A stretch of DNA of 26,993 bases from contig JAURJO010000495.1 in the NCBI GenBank assembly GCA_030832235.1, positions 1-26,993 of the forward strand, read 5' to 3'. The translations under genes and the position numbers were made by a program. The notes under the pieces were generated by a model. The model had not been told where the DNA came from. It did not search any database and was given only the letters and a program-made list of their open reading frames with translations. Positions 1 to 7,640 of this stretch are shown here, in pieces. Positions within the stretch are counted from its first letter, which is position 1, and each line of letters begins with the position of its first letter. This DNA comes from Verrucomicrobiota bacterium. Lineage in GTDB: Bacteria; Verrucomicrobiota; Verrucomicrobiia; Opitutales; Opitutaceae.

Positions 1-64
1 CGCAAAGCAGGAGGTCGAACCGGAAGTCCGCAAAGGGCGGGAAGGTGTTCAGCCGTTTTTTCAT
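1..64 (-). CDS. Possible 5' end of an unidentified protein, truncated by the window edge
   Basis: An ATG at 64 on the minus strand opens a frame that stays open to the window edge, giving 21 residues beginning MKKRLNTFPP. Codon third positions are mostly G or C, as in the real genes nearby. No Shine-Dalgarno sequence is visible upstream, and the fragment is too short to assign to a family. It lies downstream of pgpA on the same strand, separated by about 190 nt that contain a dispersed repeat, so it is probably transcribed separately. It could also be a chance open frame; confidence is low. Confidence 0.35.
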   Translation of the reverse strand, partial: MKKRLNTFPPFADFRFDLLLC

Positions 65-132
65 CCGCGGGATACTAGAAATCCGCGGAGAAAAATCCGG
101 GGAATCCCGAAACTCCTCCGGCCTTACCGGCC

Positions 133-225
133 CGCGGACTCATCCGAGGCCGCACTCTTGGCTACACTTATGACGTCCGGGGCCATTCGTGTCCCTTGGT
201 GTGCATTCGTGGTTAAACCCGCGCG
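133..225 (+). repeat. Dispersed intergenic repeat, copy 1 (CATTCGTG-type)
   Basis: The block contains GGCCGC, then GGCTACAC at 160-167, then CCATTCGTGTCCC at 183-195 and GCATTCGTGGTTAAAC at 203-218. The same elements occur in the same order and orientation at 13071-13131: GGCCGC, GGCTACAC, CCATTCGTGTCC and CGTGGTTCCAAC. It lies between pgpA and the possible gene at the window start and has no convincing coding potential. Two copies in one window, both intergenic, suggest a dispersed repeat family. The exact boundaries are uncertain. Confidence 0.55.
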
Positions 226-255
226 AAGCCATTCAGGTCCGCTGCGCGAACCACG

Positions 256-768
256 TCACACGACCGACCAGATCCACGCTCCGAGGTGGAGCGTCGCGCA
301 GGCGGCCAGCGCGGCGGCCAGATCGTCCGCCACAACACCCCAACCGCCGGGCAGCTCCTGCAGCCGGGAAATGCCGAGCGGTTTGAGGATATCGAAGAGG
401 CGGAAGAGCGCGAAGGCCGCGACCGCCGCGACCCAGAACGGAGGCGAGCCGGCGAGCGCACTCCAGCCGAGAAGGCAGAGCGGCATCACGACGAATTCAT
501 CCAACACCACCTCGCCCGGATCGCTCCTACCGAGGATGCGCTCGGCCTCGCCGCAGATCCCGACCGCTAGGTAACCCACAAGAGCGGTGGCGGCCAGAAT
601 CAGCCCGGGGGAGGCGCGGGGCAGAAATACCGCGAAACACGCAACACCAGCCAGCGAACCCCACGTCCCTGGCGCAGGGAGCTTCCGGCCGATCGGACCA
701 AGCGTCGCGCACGCCGTGACGAAACGGGCGGGGAGCAACGAGGGCCAGCGCGGGTGACGTAGGCGCAC
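256..768 (-). CDS. pgpA: Phosphatidylglycerophosphatase A
   Basis: This 170-residue membrane enzyme removes the terminal phosphate of phosphatidylglycerophosphate to give phosphatidylglycerol, at the inner membrane. The family blocks are present: PAPGTWGSL near residues 31-39, the acidic motif DPGEVVLDE at 83-91, FRLFDILKP at 122-130 and GWGVVADD at 142-149. The hydrophobic stretches between them fit several membrane segments, and the length is normal for PgpA. The start is GTG at 768, preceded by GAGGG about 8 nt upstream, which overlaps the pgsA stop codon. It follows pgsA by 10 nt on the same strand, so the two consecutive steps of phosphatidylglycerol synthesis are probably co-transcribed. 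Confidence 0.93.
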   Translation of the reverse strand: MRLRHPRWPSLLPARFVTACATLGPIGRKLPAPGTWGSLAGVACFAVFLPRASPGLILAATALVGYLAVGICGEAERILGRSDPGEVVLDEFVVMPLCLLGWSALAGSPPFWVAAVAAFALFRLFDILKPLGISRLQELPGGWGVVADDLAAALAACATLHLGAWIWSVV

Positions 769-778
769 GGCCCGTCCC

Positions 779-1378
779 TCAGGAGAGTACCCGCCAGTGC
801 CGGCGCAGGTAGCTGGCGCCGGACCATACCGTCAGCACCGCGGACAAAACGAAGAGGAACATACCGAGCGCCCGCACCCCGATTACCCAGTCGCGACCGT
901 CACCGGAAAAAAGCTCCGGGTAATCCTGCGAGAGCATCCGCGCCCCCATGAGCCAGCCGATCGCGTTGAGTTGCACGAAGGTCTTCACTTTGCCGCCGGT
1001 ATCGGCCTCCACGGTCTCACCCTTGAGCGCCGCGGCCATCCGCAGACCAGAGATGGCGAACTCGCGGCAGAGGATGCAGAGCAGGAGCATCATGGCCGCG
1101 AGCGAGTAACCTGCGAAGTAGTCACCGTTCACGAGCGCGATCATCATGCCGATGACGAGGGCCTTGTCCAAAACGCTGTCCATGAAGCGACCGAACGAAG
1201 AGACGACCCCCATCTCCCGGGCCAGCTTGCCATCCAGCCAGTCGGTGAGCGCCGCCACGATGAACAGCCAGAACGCGAGGGTGTCGCACCACGGAAAGTC
1301 GGCGTACATCAACCCGACCACGATGAACATCAGCGGCACGCGCGAGAGCGTGAGGATGTTCGGCAGGTTGAGCTTCAT
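779..1378 (-). CDS. pgsA: CDP-diacylglycerol--glycerol-3-phosphate 3-phosphatidyltransferase
   Basis: A 199-residue integral membrane enzyme that transfers the phosphatidyl group from CDP-diacylglycerol to glycerol-3-phosphate, the committed step of phosphatidylglycerol synthesis. The N-terminus (MKLNLPNILTLSR) is typical of PgsA. The CDP-alcohol phosphotransferase signature is complete: D46, D49-G50, A53-R54, G63, D67 and D71, matching DxxDGxxARx8GxxxDxxxD. The frame is open far upstream, but the ATG at 1378 places the conserved N-terminus correctly, and nothing upstream of it resembles the family. No Shine-Dalgarno is seen; the leader reads CTCGCGCC-ATG. It is divergent from coaD across about 120 nt and leads directly into pgpA. 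Confidence 0.95.
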   Translation of the reverse strand: MKLNLPNILTLSRVPLMFIVVGLMYADFPWCDTLAFWLFIVAALTDWLDGKLAREMGVVSSFGRFMDSVLDKALVIGMMIALVNGDYFAGYSLAAMMLLLCILCREFAISGLRMAAALKGETVEADTGGKVKTFVQLNAIGWLMGARMLSQDYPELFSGDGRDWVIGVRALGMFLFVLSAVLTVWSGASYLRRHWRVLS

Positions 1379-1498
1379 GGCGCGAGGAGCAGCAGGACAA
1401 GGCCGGCGGAAGCGAACGCAAGCGTGGAGCGGAAGCGCCGCCGGCGGTCGCGAAAAAATCCATCGCCACCCCGGGGCGGGGCGTTTTCCTCGGGAGCA

Positions 1499-2017
1499 GT
1501 GCCGACCCGCCACTGCATTTACCCCGGGACCTTCGACCCGATCACTTACGGGCACGTCGACGTGCTGTCGCGCGCGGCCCGGCTTTTCGACCGTGTCACG
1601 GTGGCGGTGGCGGTGACGGCGGGCGGAGGCAAGAGCCCGCTTTTCTCCGCCGAGGAACGTGTGGCGATGATCACGCCGAACCTCACGGACCTGCCCAACG
1701 TGACCGTGACGACCTTCACCGGACTGCTGGTGGAGTTCTGCATGGCGCAGAAGGCCGACGCGATCATCCGCGGACTGCGCGTCCTCTCCGACTTCGAGTT
1801 CGAATTCAACATGGCGCTGATGAACCGCCACCTGGAGCCACGGATGGAGACGCTCTTCGTGATGCCGAACGAGGAATTCAGCTACACCAGTTCGACCCTG
1901 GTGAAGCAGGTCGCGCGGTTCGGCGGCGACGTCGCGCGGTTCGTGCCGCCCAACGTGGCCGAGGCGCTGCGGCGGGCCTACGGGGTCGGCGGCGCGCCAG
2001 GACCAAAGGTCAGCTGA
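1499..2017 (+). CDS. coaD: Phosphopantetheine adenylyltransferase
   Basis: CoaD adenylylates 4'-phosphopantetheine to dephospho-CoA, the penultimate step of coenzyme A synthesis, in the cytosol. With a GTG start at 1499 the protein has 172 residues, slightly above the usual 155-170. It shows the nucleotidyltransferase motif YPGTFDPITYGH (T16 to H19), the RGLRVLSDFEFE block and the C-terminal YTSSTLVKQVA block. The start was chosen because the GTG lies seven codons before the conserved YPGTFDP and no ATG is available nearby. GGGAG at 1492-1496 is too close to be an ideal ribosome binding site, so the start is less certain than the gene. Its 3' end overlaps the convergent isomerase gene by 8 nt. 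Confidence 0.93.
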   Translation: MPTRHCIYPGTFDPITYGHVDVLSRAARLFDRVTVAVAVTAGGGKSPLFSAEERVAMITPNLTDLPNVTVTTFTGLLVEFCMAQKADAIIRGLRVLSDFEFEFNMALMNRHLEPRMETLFVMPNEEFSYTSSTLVKQVARFGGDVARFVPPNVAEALRRAYGVGGAPGPKVS

Positions 2018-2822
2018 AGGTCTTCCTGAGGTGCTCGAGGCTGCGGGAGGCGATGACCTCCGGCCCCTCCTCGAAACGGAACACCTCGACGGAGACCGTG
2101 CCGTCATAACCTGTCTCGCGCAGGGCGGCGGCGATCGGCCGGAAATCGACCTCGCCGAAACCCGGACCCTTCAGGTTACGGTCGTTGGCGTGCACGTAGG
2201 CGAACTCGCCACGACTGGCGCGGATGATGTCCGGCACGGGCCGCGTCTCATGGCTCATGGCCCGCACGTCGAGGATCACTTTGAAGCGCGGCGAGCACTG
2301 CTCCCGCGCGAACCGCACCGCCTCCTCGGCGGTGTTGATGAAATTGGTGTCCTCGGCCGGCAGCGGCTCGAGGCAGATCGTCACGCCGCGCCCCTCCGCG
2401 CGGCGGATTGAGGGCCGGAAAGTCTCCGCCATCCAAGCCCAGCCCTGCGCGGGGCTGACGCCCTCCGCGAGGCTGCGCTGCTTGGGTGAGCCGACGACGA
2501 TCACCTCGCCGCCGAGATCGGCGCAGAAATCAACGAGGTCGGAAAAGTACCGCGCGGTGCGGGCGCGGGTGGCGGTGTCGGGCGACGTGAGGTGCATGCC
2601 CTCGGTCTGCACGAGCACCCAGTGGATGCCGGAGATGGCGATCCCCGCGCGCGCGGCGGCCGCGCGGATGCGGGCGCGCTCGGCGGCAGGGATGTCGGTG
2701 ACGTGGGGCGCGAGCGTGAACGGGGCGACCTCCACGGCGGCGTAGCCGAGCCGCGCGCAATGGGTGAAGACGTCGTCGATTTTCCAGCCCTGGAAGATCT
2801 CGTTGCAGATGGCGAAACGCAC
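2010..2822 (-). CDS. Sugar phosphate isomerase/epimerase, xylose isomerase-like TIM barrel
   Basis: A 270-residue cytosolic protein of the AP endonuclease 2 / xylose isomerase-like TIM-barrel family, whose members isomerise or epimerise sugars and hydroxy-acids with a divalent metal. The expected metal ligands at barrel strand ends are visible: E152 in ICLEPL, D185 in VILDVRAM, H211 in YVHAND and E246 in VSVEVF. The exact substrate cannot be told from sequence. The start at 2822 is supported by GAGGG about 7 nt upstream. The gene lies 9 nt after the MFS transporter on the same strand, so uptake and isomerisation of one sugar-like substrate is plausible. It ends inside the convergent coaD. Confidence 0.85.
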   Translation of the reverse strand: MRFAICNEIFQGWKIDDVFTHCARLGYAAVEVAPFTLAPHVTDIPAAERARIRAAAARAGIAISGIHWVLVQTEGMHLTSPDTATRARTARYFSDLVDFCADLGGEVIVVGSPKQRSLAEGVSPAQGWAWMAETFRPSIRRAEGRGVTICLEPLPAEDTNFINTAEEAVRFAREQCSPRFKVILDVRAMSHETRPVPDIIRASRGEFAYVHANDRNLKGPGFGEVDFRPIAAALRETGYDGTVSVEVFRFEEGPEVIASRSLEHLRKTFS

Positions 2823-2831
2823 GGCGGACCC

Positions 2832-4208
2832 TCAATGCGCTCCGAAGCGCTCGTCCTCGGGCAGGGGCTGGTCCTTGGTCTCCGGGGCGAACGGCAGGAC
2901 GATCAGGCCGAGCAGGAAGATGGCGCACATGGTGAGCGCGGCGGGGCGCATCGGCTCCGGGTAGGCGGCGTAGACCTCGGTCTTGAGCAGACCGATGAGC
3001 GGGACGCCGGCGGCGGGGAGGAAGCGGCCGACGTTGTAACAGAAAGAGGTGCCGGTGCTGCGCAGGTGCGTCGGGAACAGTTCGGGCAGATAGATGGCGT
3101 ACACCGCGAAGACGGAGAGCTGGAAGAACCCCATGATCGGGATCAGCCAGAAAGTCTGGCTGGCGTCGCGGTAGAACTGGAACGCGCACGCGGTGGCGAT
3201 CATCGAGGTGGTGAACGCGATCGCGAAGGCCTTGCGGCGGCCCAGCCGGGCGGCGACCCAGCTCGCGGCCAGCATGCCGAAGAACGCGCCGATCTGCAGC
3301 GTGAGCAGCCCGTAACTGGCCCATTTGTCCACCAGCGGCCCGATCTGCTCCTTCGCCATGCCCTGCGCGGCATAGGTCTTGGTGAGCACGGTGCGGATGA
3401 GCTCCGGCGTGAAGAATCCGATGCCCCAGAGGCCGATCACGCCGGAGCACACGAGCAGCATGCCGATGATGGCGTTACGGCGCCAGCGGGGGTCGCGGAA
3501 GAGCTCCGCGTAAGTGAAGGCGCCATGGCGATCGAGTTCGCCCGAATCCTTCATCCGCTGCCAACGCTCCGGTTCCTTCATGCGGGCGCGGATGATGAGG
3601 GCGAGGAAGGCGGGGATCGCGCCGATCACGAACATCCAGCGCCAGGAGTTGCCGAGCGAGATCGCGCCGGTCTTTTCAAGGTTGGCCATACCCATCCCGA
3701 TCAGCGCGGCGGAGATGTTGCCAATGGCGGAGAGGGCTTGGAGCGCACCGAGCGCGCCAGCGCGGGAACGCGCCGGCATCACCTCGGCGAGCAACGCGAC
3801 GCCGACGGCGAATTCACCGCCGACTCCCAAGCCGGTGATGAAACGGTAAAACGCGAAGTCCCAGAAGGAGGTCGCGAGCGCGCTGAGGCCCGTGCAAAGC
3901 GAGTAGATCAGGATGGTGATCATCATCGTCTTCGCGCGGCCGATGCGGTCACCCAAGACGCCGAAGATGAGTCCCCCCGTCGCCCAACCGGCAAGGAACA
4001 CCGAAGTGGCGTAGCCGCCCCAAAGCACCGGATCACTGCCCGCGGGCAGCAACGCCTTCATCGCCGGCATGCGCGAAAGGGTGAAAAGCTGCTGGTCGAG
4101 GCAGTCGAAAAGCCAGCCCAGTGCGGCGACGGAGAATACGAACCAGTGGTAACGGGTGAGACCGTGCCACCAGCGGCCGGAGGTCGGGTCGGATGCGGGA
4201 TTATTCAT
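2832..4208 (-). CDS. MFS transporter, sugar/organic acid type
   Basis: A 458-residue inner-membrane carrier of the major facilitator superfamily, with about twelve hydrophobic segments. The cytoplasmic loop motif GVLGDRIGRAK at residues 83-93 is characteristic. A long central loop (RMKEPERWQRM region) and a second GRR motif in the C-terminal half fit the sugar and other transporter branch. The ATG at 4208 was chosen over an upstream in-frame TTG at 4265, because the extra 19 residues do not look like an MFS N-terminus. The upstream sequence is C-rich with no Shine-Dalgarno. It precedes the isomerase by 9 nt, suggesting a two-gene operon. The substrate is unknown; sugar, sugar acid or aromatic acid are all possible. 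Confidence 0.88.
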   Translation of the reverse strand: MNNPASDPTSGRWWHGLTRYHWFVFSVAALGWLFDCLDQQLFTLSRMPAMKALLPAGSDPVLWGGYATSVFLAGWATGGLIFGVLGDRIGRAKTMMITILIYSLCTGLSALATSFWDFAFYRFITGLGVGGEFAVGVALLAEVMPARSRAGALGALQALSAIGNISAALIGMGMANLEKTGAISLGNSWRWMFVIGAIPAFLALIIRARMKEPERWQRMKDSGELDRHGAFTYAELFRDPRWRRNAIIGMLLVCSGVIGLWGIGFFTPELIRTVLTKTYAAQGMAKEQIGPLVDKWASYGLLTLQIGAFFGMLAASWVAARLGRRKAFAIAFTTSMIATACAFQFYRDASQTFWLIPIMGFFQLSVFAVYAIYLPELFPTHLRSTGTSFCYNVGRFLPAAGVPLIGLLKTEVYAAYPEPMRPAALTMCAIFLLGLIVLPFAPETKDQPLPEDERFGAH

Positions 4209-4299
4209 GGGGACGTGGGAGGGGTATGCCGCGCCTACGTCGATCCACGTTTTCCCGCGGCGCAATCCGGGAATGCGTTTTTTCGGCCGGCCCTCCCGG

Positions 4300-6015
4300 C
4301 TACATGTCGGGCGGGACGTTCGCCAGGGCTTCCTCCAGGGTGGTGAGGCCGTCGCGAACCTTGAGCAGGCTGTCCTGATGGAGCGTCTTCATGCCGTTGC
4401 GCATCGCGATACGCTTCAGCTCGGCCGCCTCGGCCTCGGCGTTGATCGCCGCCACGAGCTCCTCGTTGGTCACCATCAATTCATGGATACCCACCCGACC
4501 CTTGTAGCCGCTGCCGCCGCATTTGGGGCAGCCGCGGGGAGCCGCCCGGAAAACCGGCCCGCTCCAGCCGAGCGCCTTTTCCAGGATCGCCTTCTCCCGC
4601 CCCTCGGGGGCGTGCGGCACGCGGCACGCCTTGCACACGCGGCGCATCAGGCGCTGCGCACACACGCAAAGCAGTGACGACGAGATCATGAACGGCTCGA
4701 TGCCCATCTCCGTGAGGCGCGAGACCGTGGTCGGCGCATCATTGGTGTGCAGCGTGGAGATCAGCAAGTGGCCGGTGAGCGCGGCCTCGACCGCGATGCC
4801 CGCCGTCTCCTTGTCGCGGATTTCACCGACAAGGATGATGTCGGGATCCTGCCGCAGGAAGGCGCGCAACGCCGTGGCAAAGGTCAGCCCGATCTGCCGG
4901 TGCATCTGCATCTGGTTCAGTCCGGGCAGCGTGTACTCGATGGGGTCCTCGGCGGTGCGGATGACGATGTCGGGCGTGTTGATCTCGTTCAGCGCGGAAT
5001 AGAGGGTCATCGACTTGCCGGACCCTGTGGGCCCGCAGTGCAGGATCATGCCGTAGGGCTGGCGGATGCACTCGCGGTACTTGGCGAGGTTCTCCTCCGA
5101 GAAACCCAGCGCCGGCAGCGGCAGCGTGGTCTTCTGCTTGTCGAGGATGCGCATCACCACGCCCTCGCCATGGTTCAACGGTGCCGTGGAGACGCGCAGG
5201 TCGAGGTCGAGCCCGCGCTTGGAATACTGCTTGAAGACAATCCGACCATCCTGCGGCAGCCGCCGCTCCGAGATGTCCAGGTTGCACATGATCTTGAGCC
5301 GCGCGACCAGCGCGGGCCCCACCCGCTTCGGCAAACGGAGCTTTTCCACGCACACGCCGTCGATGCGGTTGCGGACGATCACCTCCTTTTCCTGCGGCTC
5401 GATGTGGATGTCGCTCGTGCCGGAAAGGTAGGCGTCCTCGATGATGCGCGTCGCCAGCTGGATGATCGGCGCCGAGTCCTCGTTCACCTCGCCACCAGGA
5501 GAAAGCCCCTCGACCTCGGCCGCCTCGCCGTACTCGGCACCGATTCGCGTCACGACATCGTCCAGCCCGGCCGGCGCGGTCGACTGCGTGGCGACGCGAT
5601 CCCGGATCTCCTTCTCCCGGCCGAGCATCCGCACCACCGGCCGCCCGGTGAGCTCCTCGATTCTACCGGCCAGGGCCGAGTCGAATGGGTTGGCGCAGAC
5701 GACGAGCAACGAGCCGCCCACCTCGCCTGCCGGCAGCACGAGGTGCTGGCGGCAGAAATCCTGCGGGATACGCTCGAAGCTCTGCGGCGTCACCCGCAGT
5801 CGCGCGACATTGAACGGGGCGAGCCCGAGCGCGCGCGCCTTGGCGGCGAGGAGCGCGAACGGCTGAACCTTGAGCTCGTCCTGCAGCAGCTTGTCCAACG
5901 CCTCGCCGGTGAAATCCTCGGGGAGCGCCACCAGCGCGCTCCGCTGCGTCTCGTCGATCCGACCCAGGGCGGCGAGCTGGGCTACGATCTGGAGCTGGAT
6001 CTTGCCGAGCGGCAT
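4300..6015 (-). CDS. gspE: GspE/PilB-type secretion or type IV pilus assembly ATPase
   Basis: A 571-residue hexameric ATPase that powers type II secretion or type IV pilus extension at the inner-membrane cytoplasmic face. Residues 1-140 match the N-terminal GspE/MshE-like domain. The motor core has Walker A GPTGSGKS (328-335), an aspartate box ending AEDPIEY (355-361), Walker B DIILVGEIRD (392-401) and a histidine box TGHLLISTLHTND. A zinc-binding set follows at C461, C464, C496 and C499, typical of assembly rather than retraction (PilT) ATPases. It starts 2 nt after the 165-residue protein upstream, so the two are surely co-transcribed. GspE and PilB cannot be separated here, because no gspF/pilC, secretin or pilin gene lies in the window. 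Confidence 0.93.
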   Translation of the reverse strand: MPLGKIQLQIVAQLAALGRIDETQRSALVALPEDFTGEALDKLLQDELKVQPFALLAAKARALGLAPFNVARLRVTPQSFERIPQDFCRQHLVLPAGEVGGSLLVVCANPFDSALAGRIEELTGRPVVRMLGREKEIRDRVATQSTAPAGLDDVVTRIGAEYGEAAEVEGLSPGGEVNEDSAPIIQLATRIIEDAYLSGTSDIHIEPQEKEVIVRNRIDGVCVEKLRLPKRVGPALVARLKIMCNLDISERRLPQDGRIVFKQYSKRGLDLDLRVSTAPLNHGEGVVMRILDKQKTTLPLPALGFSEENLAKYRECIRQPYGMILHCGPTGSGKSMTLYSALNEINTPDIVIRTAEDPIEYTLPGLNQMQMHRQIGLTFATALRAFLRQDPDIILVGEIRDKETAGIAVEAALTGHLLISTLHTNDAPTTVSRLTEMGIEPFMISSSLLCVCAQRLMRRVCKACRVPHAPEGREKAILEKALGWSGPVFRAAPRGCPKCGGSGYKGRVGIHELMVTNEELVAAINAEAEAAELKRIAMRNGMKTLHQDSLLKVRDGLTTLEEALANVPPDM

Positions 6016-6017
6016 GG

Positions 6018-6515
6018 TCAGGCGGCGCCGGCCGGGACGGCCTTGCCCAGGAGTTCCGCGATTTCTCCAAGGGTGGTCCCGTACCAGAGCACGGGGCCGC
6101 CGGCGCGTTTCTCCCAGTGCGCGCGGACCGCCGGGCTCAGGTGGTAGGCGGAGGCGAGGCAGGTGAAGCCGCTCTCGCGATCAAAGGGCACTGTCCAGGT
6201 CGCCCAGCACTCGCCGGAGTCGAACTCCTTGCGCAACTCCTCCGGAATCTCGACCGCCCGGAGATCGACCAGGCCGATGCCGTCGATTTCGACCGAACGC
6301 CGCAGCACGTCGGTCTCGCGGACGACCTTGAGCTCGTGCGCCAGCACGCCCAGCAGCGTGCATTCCCGCGGCTCACCACGGGCCGTGAGCTCCAGTAAAC
6401 GTTCCGTCGCCCGCTCCAGGTCCTGCAGCGAGATGAGGTCACGCTCCACCAGCGCCGGACCGAGCAGCCGGTTGGCGCGCATCATCAGGTGGCGGGTTTC
6501 CTTAGCGGAGGTCAT
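6018..6515 (-). CDS. Small protein, possibly related to the GspE/PilB N-terminal domain
   Basis: A 165-residue soluble protein with no signal peptide or membrane segment. The opening (NRLLGPALVERDLISLQDLERAT) resembles the start of the N-terminal domain of GspE/PilB ATPases, where a helix pair typically carries a 'LL...L...LI....L..A' pattern. No ATPase motif is present. Its gene ends 2 nt before the gspE-like gene and starts 15 nt after obg, on the same strand. The position suggests a partner or regulator of the motor, for example a nucleotide- or platform-binding accessory. The N-domain relationship is weak pattern recognition; a plain hypothetical protein is the conservative label. Confidence 0.7.
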   Translation of the reverse strand: MTSAKETRHLMMRANRLLGPALVERDLISLQDLERATERLLELTARGEPRECTLLGVLAHELKVVRETDVLRRSVEIDGIGLVDLRAVEIPEELRKEFDSGECWATWTVPFDRESGFTCLASAYHLSPAVRAHWEKRAGGPVLWYGTTLGEIAELLGKAVPAGAA

Positions 6516-6530
6516 GCCGGTGAACCGGAA

Positions 6531-7571
6531 TCAGCGGGCGGCGGCCGCCAGGGCGGACTCCACCTTCCGGGGTCGCCCTGCGCGACGGAGCAGCTCGCGC
6601 TTGAGCGCGTCGAGCCCGTCCCCGGTGGTGCAGGAAATCTCCGCGACATCCACGCCACGGTAGCGCCGGCGGAACTTCGACAACCACGGACCGGCCTCGG
6701 GGAGGTCCATCTTGTTGGCCACCACCAGCCGCGGCTTCTTCAGCATCGCGGGATCGTAGAGCTCGAGTTCGCGCAGGAGGTGGCGGTAGTCCTCGCGTGG
6801 GTCGCGGGCGTCGGTGCCCGCCATGTCGATCAGGAACAACAGCAGGGCGCAGCGCTCGATGTGGCGCAGGAAACGGTGGCCGAGGCCGCGGTTCTCATGC
6901 GCGCCCTCGATGAGGCCGGGAATATCGGCCAGCAGCAGCCGCCGCACGCCGCGCCGCTCGTCGGTGAAGTCGATGACGCCGATCTGCGGATGAAGCGTGG
7001 TGAAAGGATACGCGGCGGTCCGCGGCCGCGCGCGGGTGAGGCGGCCGGTGAGCGACGACTTACCCGCGTTGGAAAAACCCACGAGACCGATGTCGGCGAT
7101 GCTCTTGAGCACGAGCCGGTACGTGCCCGTCTCGCCCGGCTGTCCGGCGTTGGCCCGGCGCGGAGCGCGGGTGGTCGAGGTCTTGAAATGCGTGTTACCC
7201 CAGCCGCCGTTGCCACCGCGGCAGAGCACGATCCGCTGGCCGTCCTCGAGGACCTCCGCGACGGGCTTCTCCGTGGCAAGGTCGATGACCACGGTGCCCA
7301 GCGGCATCTTGAGCTCGCGGTGCTCGCCCTCGCGGCCGTTGCAATCCGAGCCCTCACCGTGGCCGCCCCGCTCGGCGCTCCAATGGGGCTGGTACTTGTA
7401 GTCGACGAGGTTGTTGGTGTTCACGTCGCCGATCAAAATCACGTCCCCGCCGCGGCCGCCGTCGCCGCCGTTGGGACCTCCCCACGGCTCGTATTTCTCG
7501 CGCCGGAAGCTCACGCAACCGCGCCCACCGTCACCGGCCGCCAACTTCACCGTGCATTCATCGACGAACAT
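6531..7571 (-). CDS. obg: GTPase Obg (ribosome assembly)
   Basis: An essential GTPase that binds the large ribosomal subunit during assembly and links growth to nucleotide status. The 346-residue protein has the glycine-rich Obg fold (residues 1-160, with GDGGRG, GGPNGGDGGRGGDV and GGNGGWGN), followed by the G domain. The GTP-binding motifs are G1 GFSNAGKS (165-172), G2 threonines at 191-192, G3 DIPG (216-219), G4 NKMD (286-289) and G5 SCTTGDGL (313-320). It ends soon after the G domain, so the variable C-terminal OCT domain is missing, as in many Obg proteins. GGGGAA sits just upstream of the ATG. The neighbours are not the usual rplU-rpmA ribosomal protein genes. Confidence 0.96.
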   Translation of the reverse strand: MFVDECTVKLAAGDGGRGCVSFRREKYEPWGGPNGGDGGRGGDVILIGDVNTNNLVDYKYQPHWSAERGGHGEGSDCNGREGEHRELKMPLGTVVIDLATEKPVAEVLEDGQRIVLCRGGNGGWGNTHFKTSTTRAPRRANAGQPGETGTYRLVLKSIADIGLVGFSNAGKSSLTGRLTRARPRTAAYPFTTLHPQIGVIDFTDERRGVRRLLLADIPGLIEGAHENRGLGHRFLRHIERCALLLFLIDMAGTDARDPREDYRHLLRELELYDPAMLKKPRLVVANKMDLPEAGPWLSKFRRRYRGVDVAEISCTTGDGLDALKRELLRRAGRPRKVESALAAAAR

Positions 7572-7640
7572 TTCCCCGAGGATGCAGAACGCCGCGCGTT
7601 TGCCAAGCGGCCCCGCACGCGACCATCCGCCCGACCGGGC

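Noticed and set aside
797..1498. Upstream extension of the coaD frame by more than 230 residues
   Set aside because: The extension runs antisense through pgsA and has no conserved sequence; CoaD proteins start close to the YPGTFDP block.
4266..4299. Hairpin with CCGG arms and a T-run between gspE and the MFS gene
   Set aside because: The T-run lies on the wrong side for the minus-strand genes and there is no plus-strand gene it could terminate.
2592..4346. A 584-residue open frame on the plus strand opposite the MFS and isomerase genes
   Set aside because: It lies antisense to two well-supported genes, is rich in Arg, Gly, Glu and His as expected from antisense GC-rich codons, and shows no family motif.
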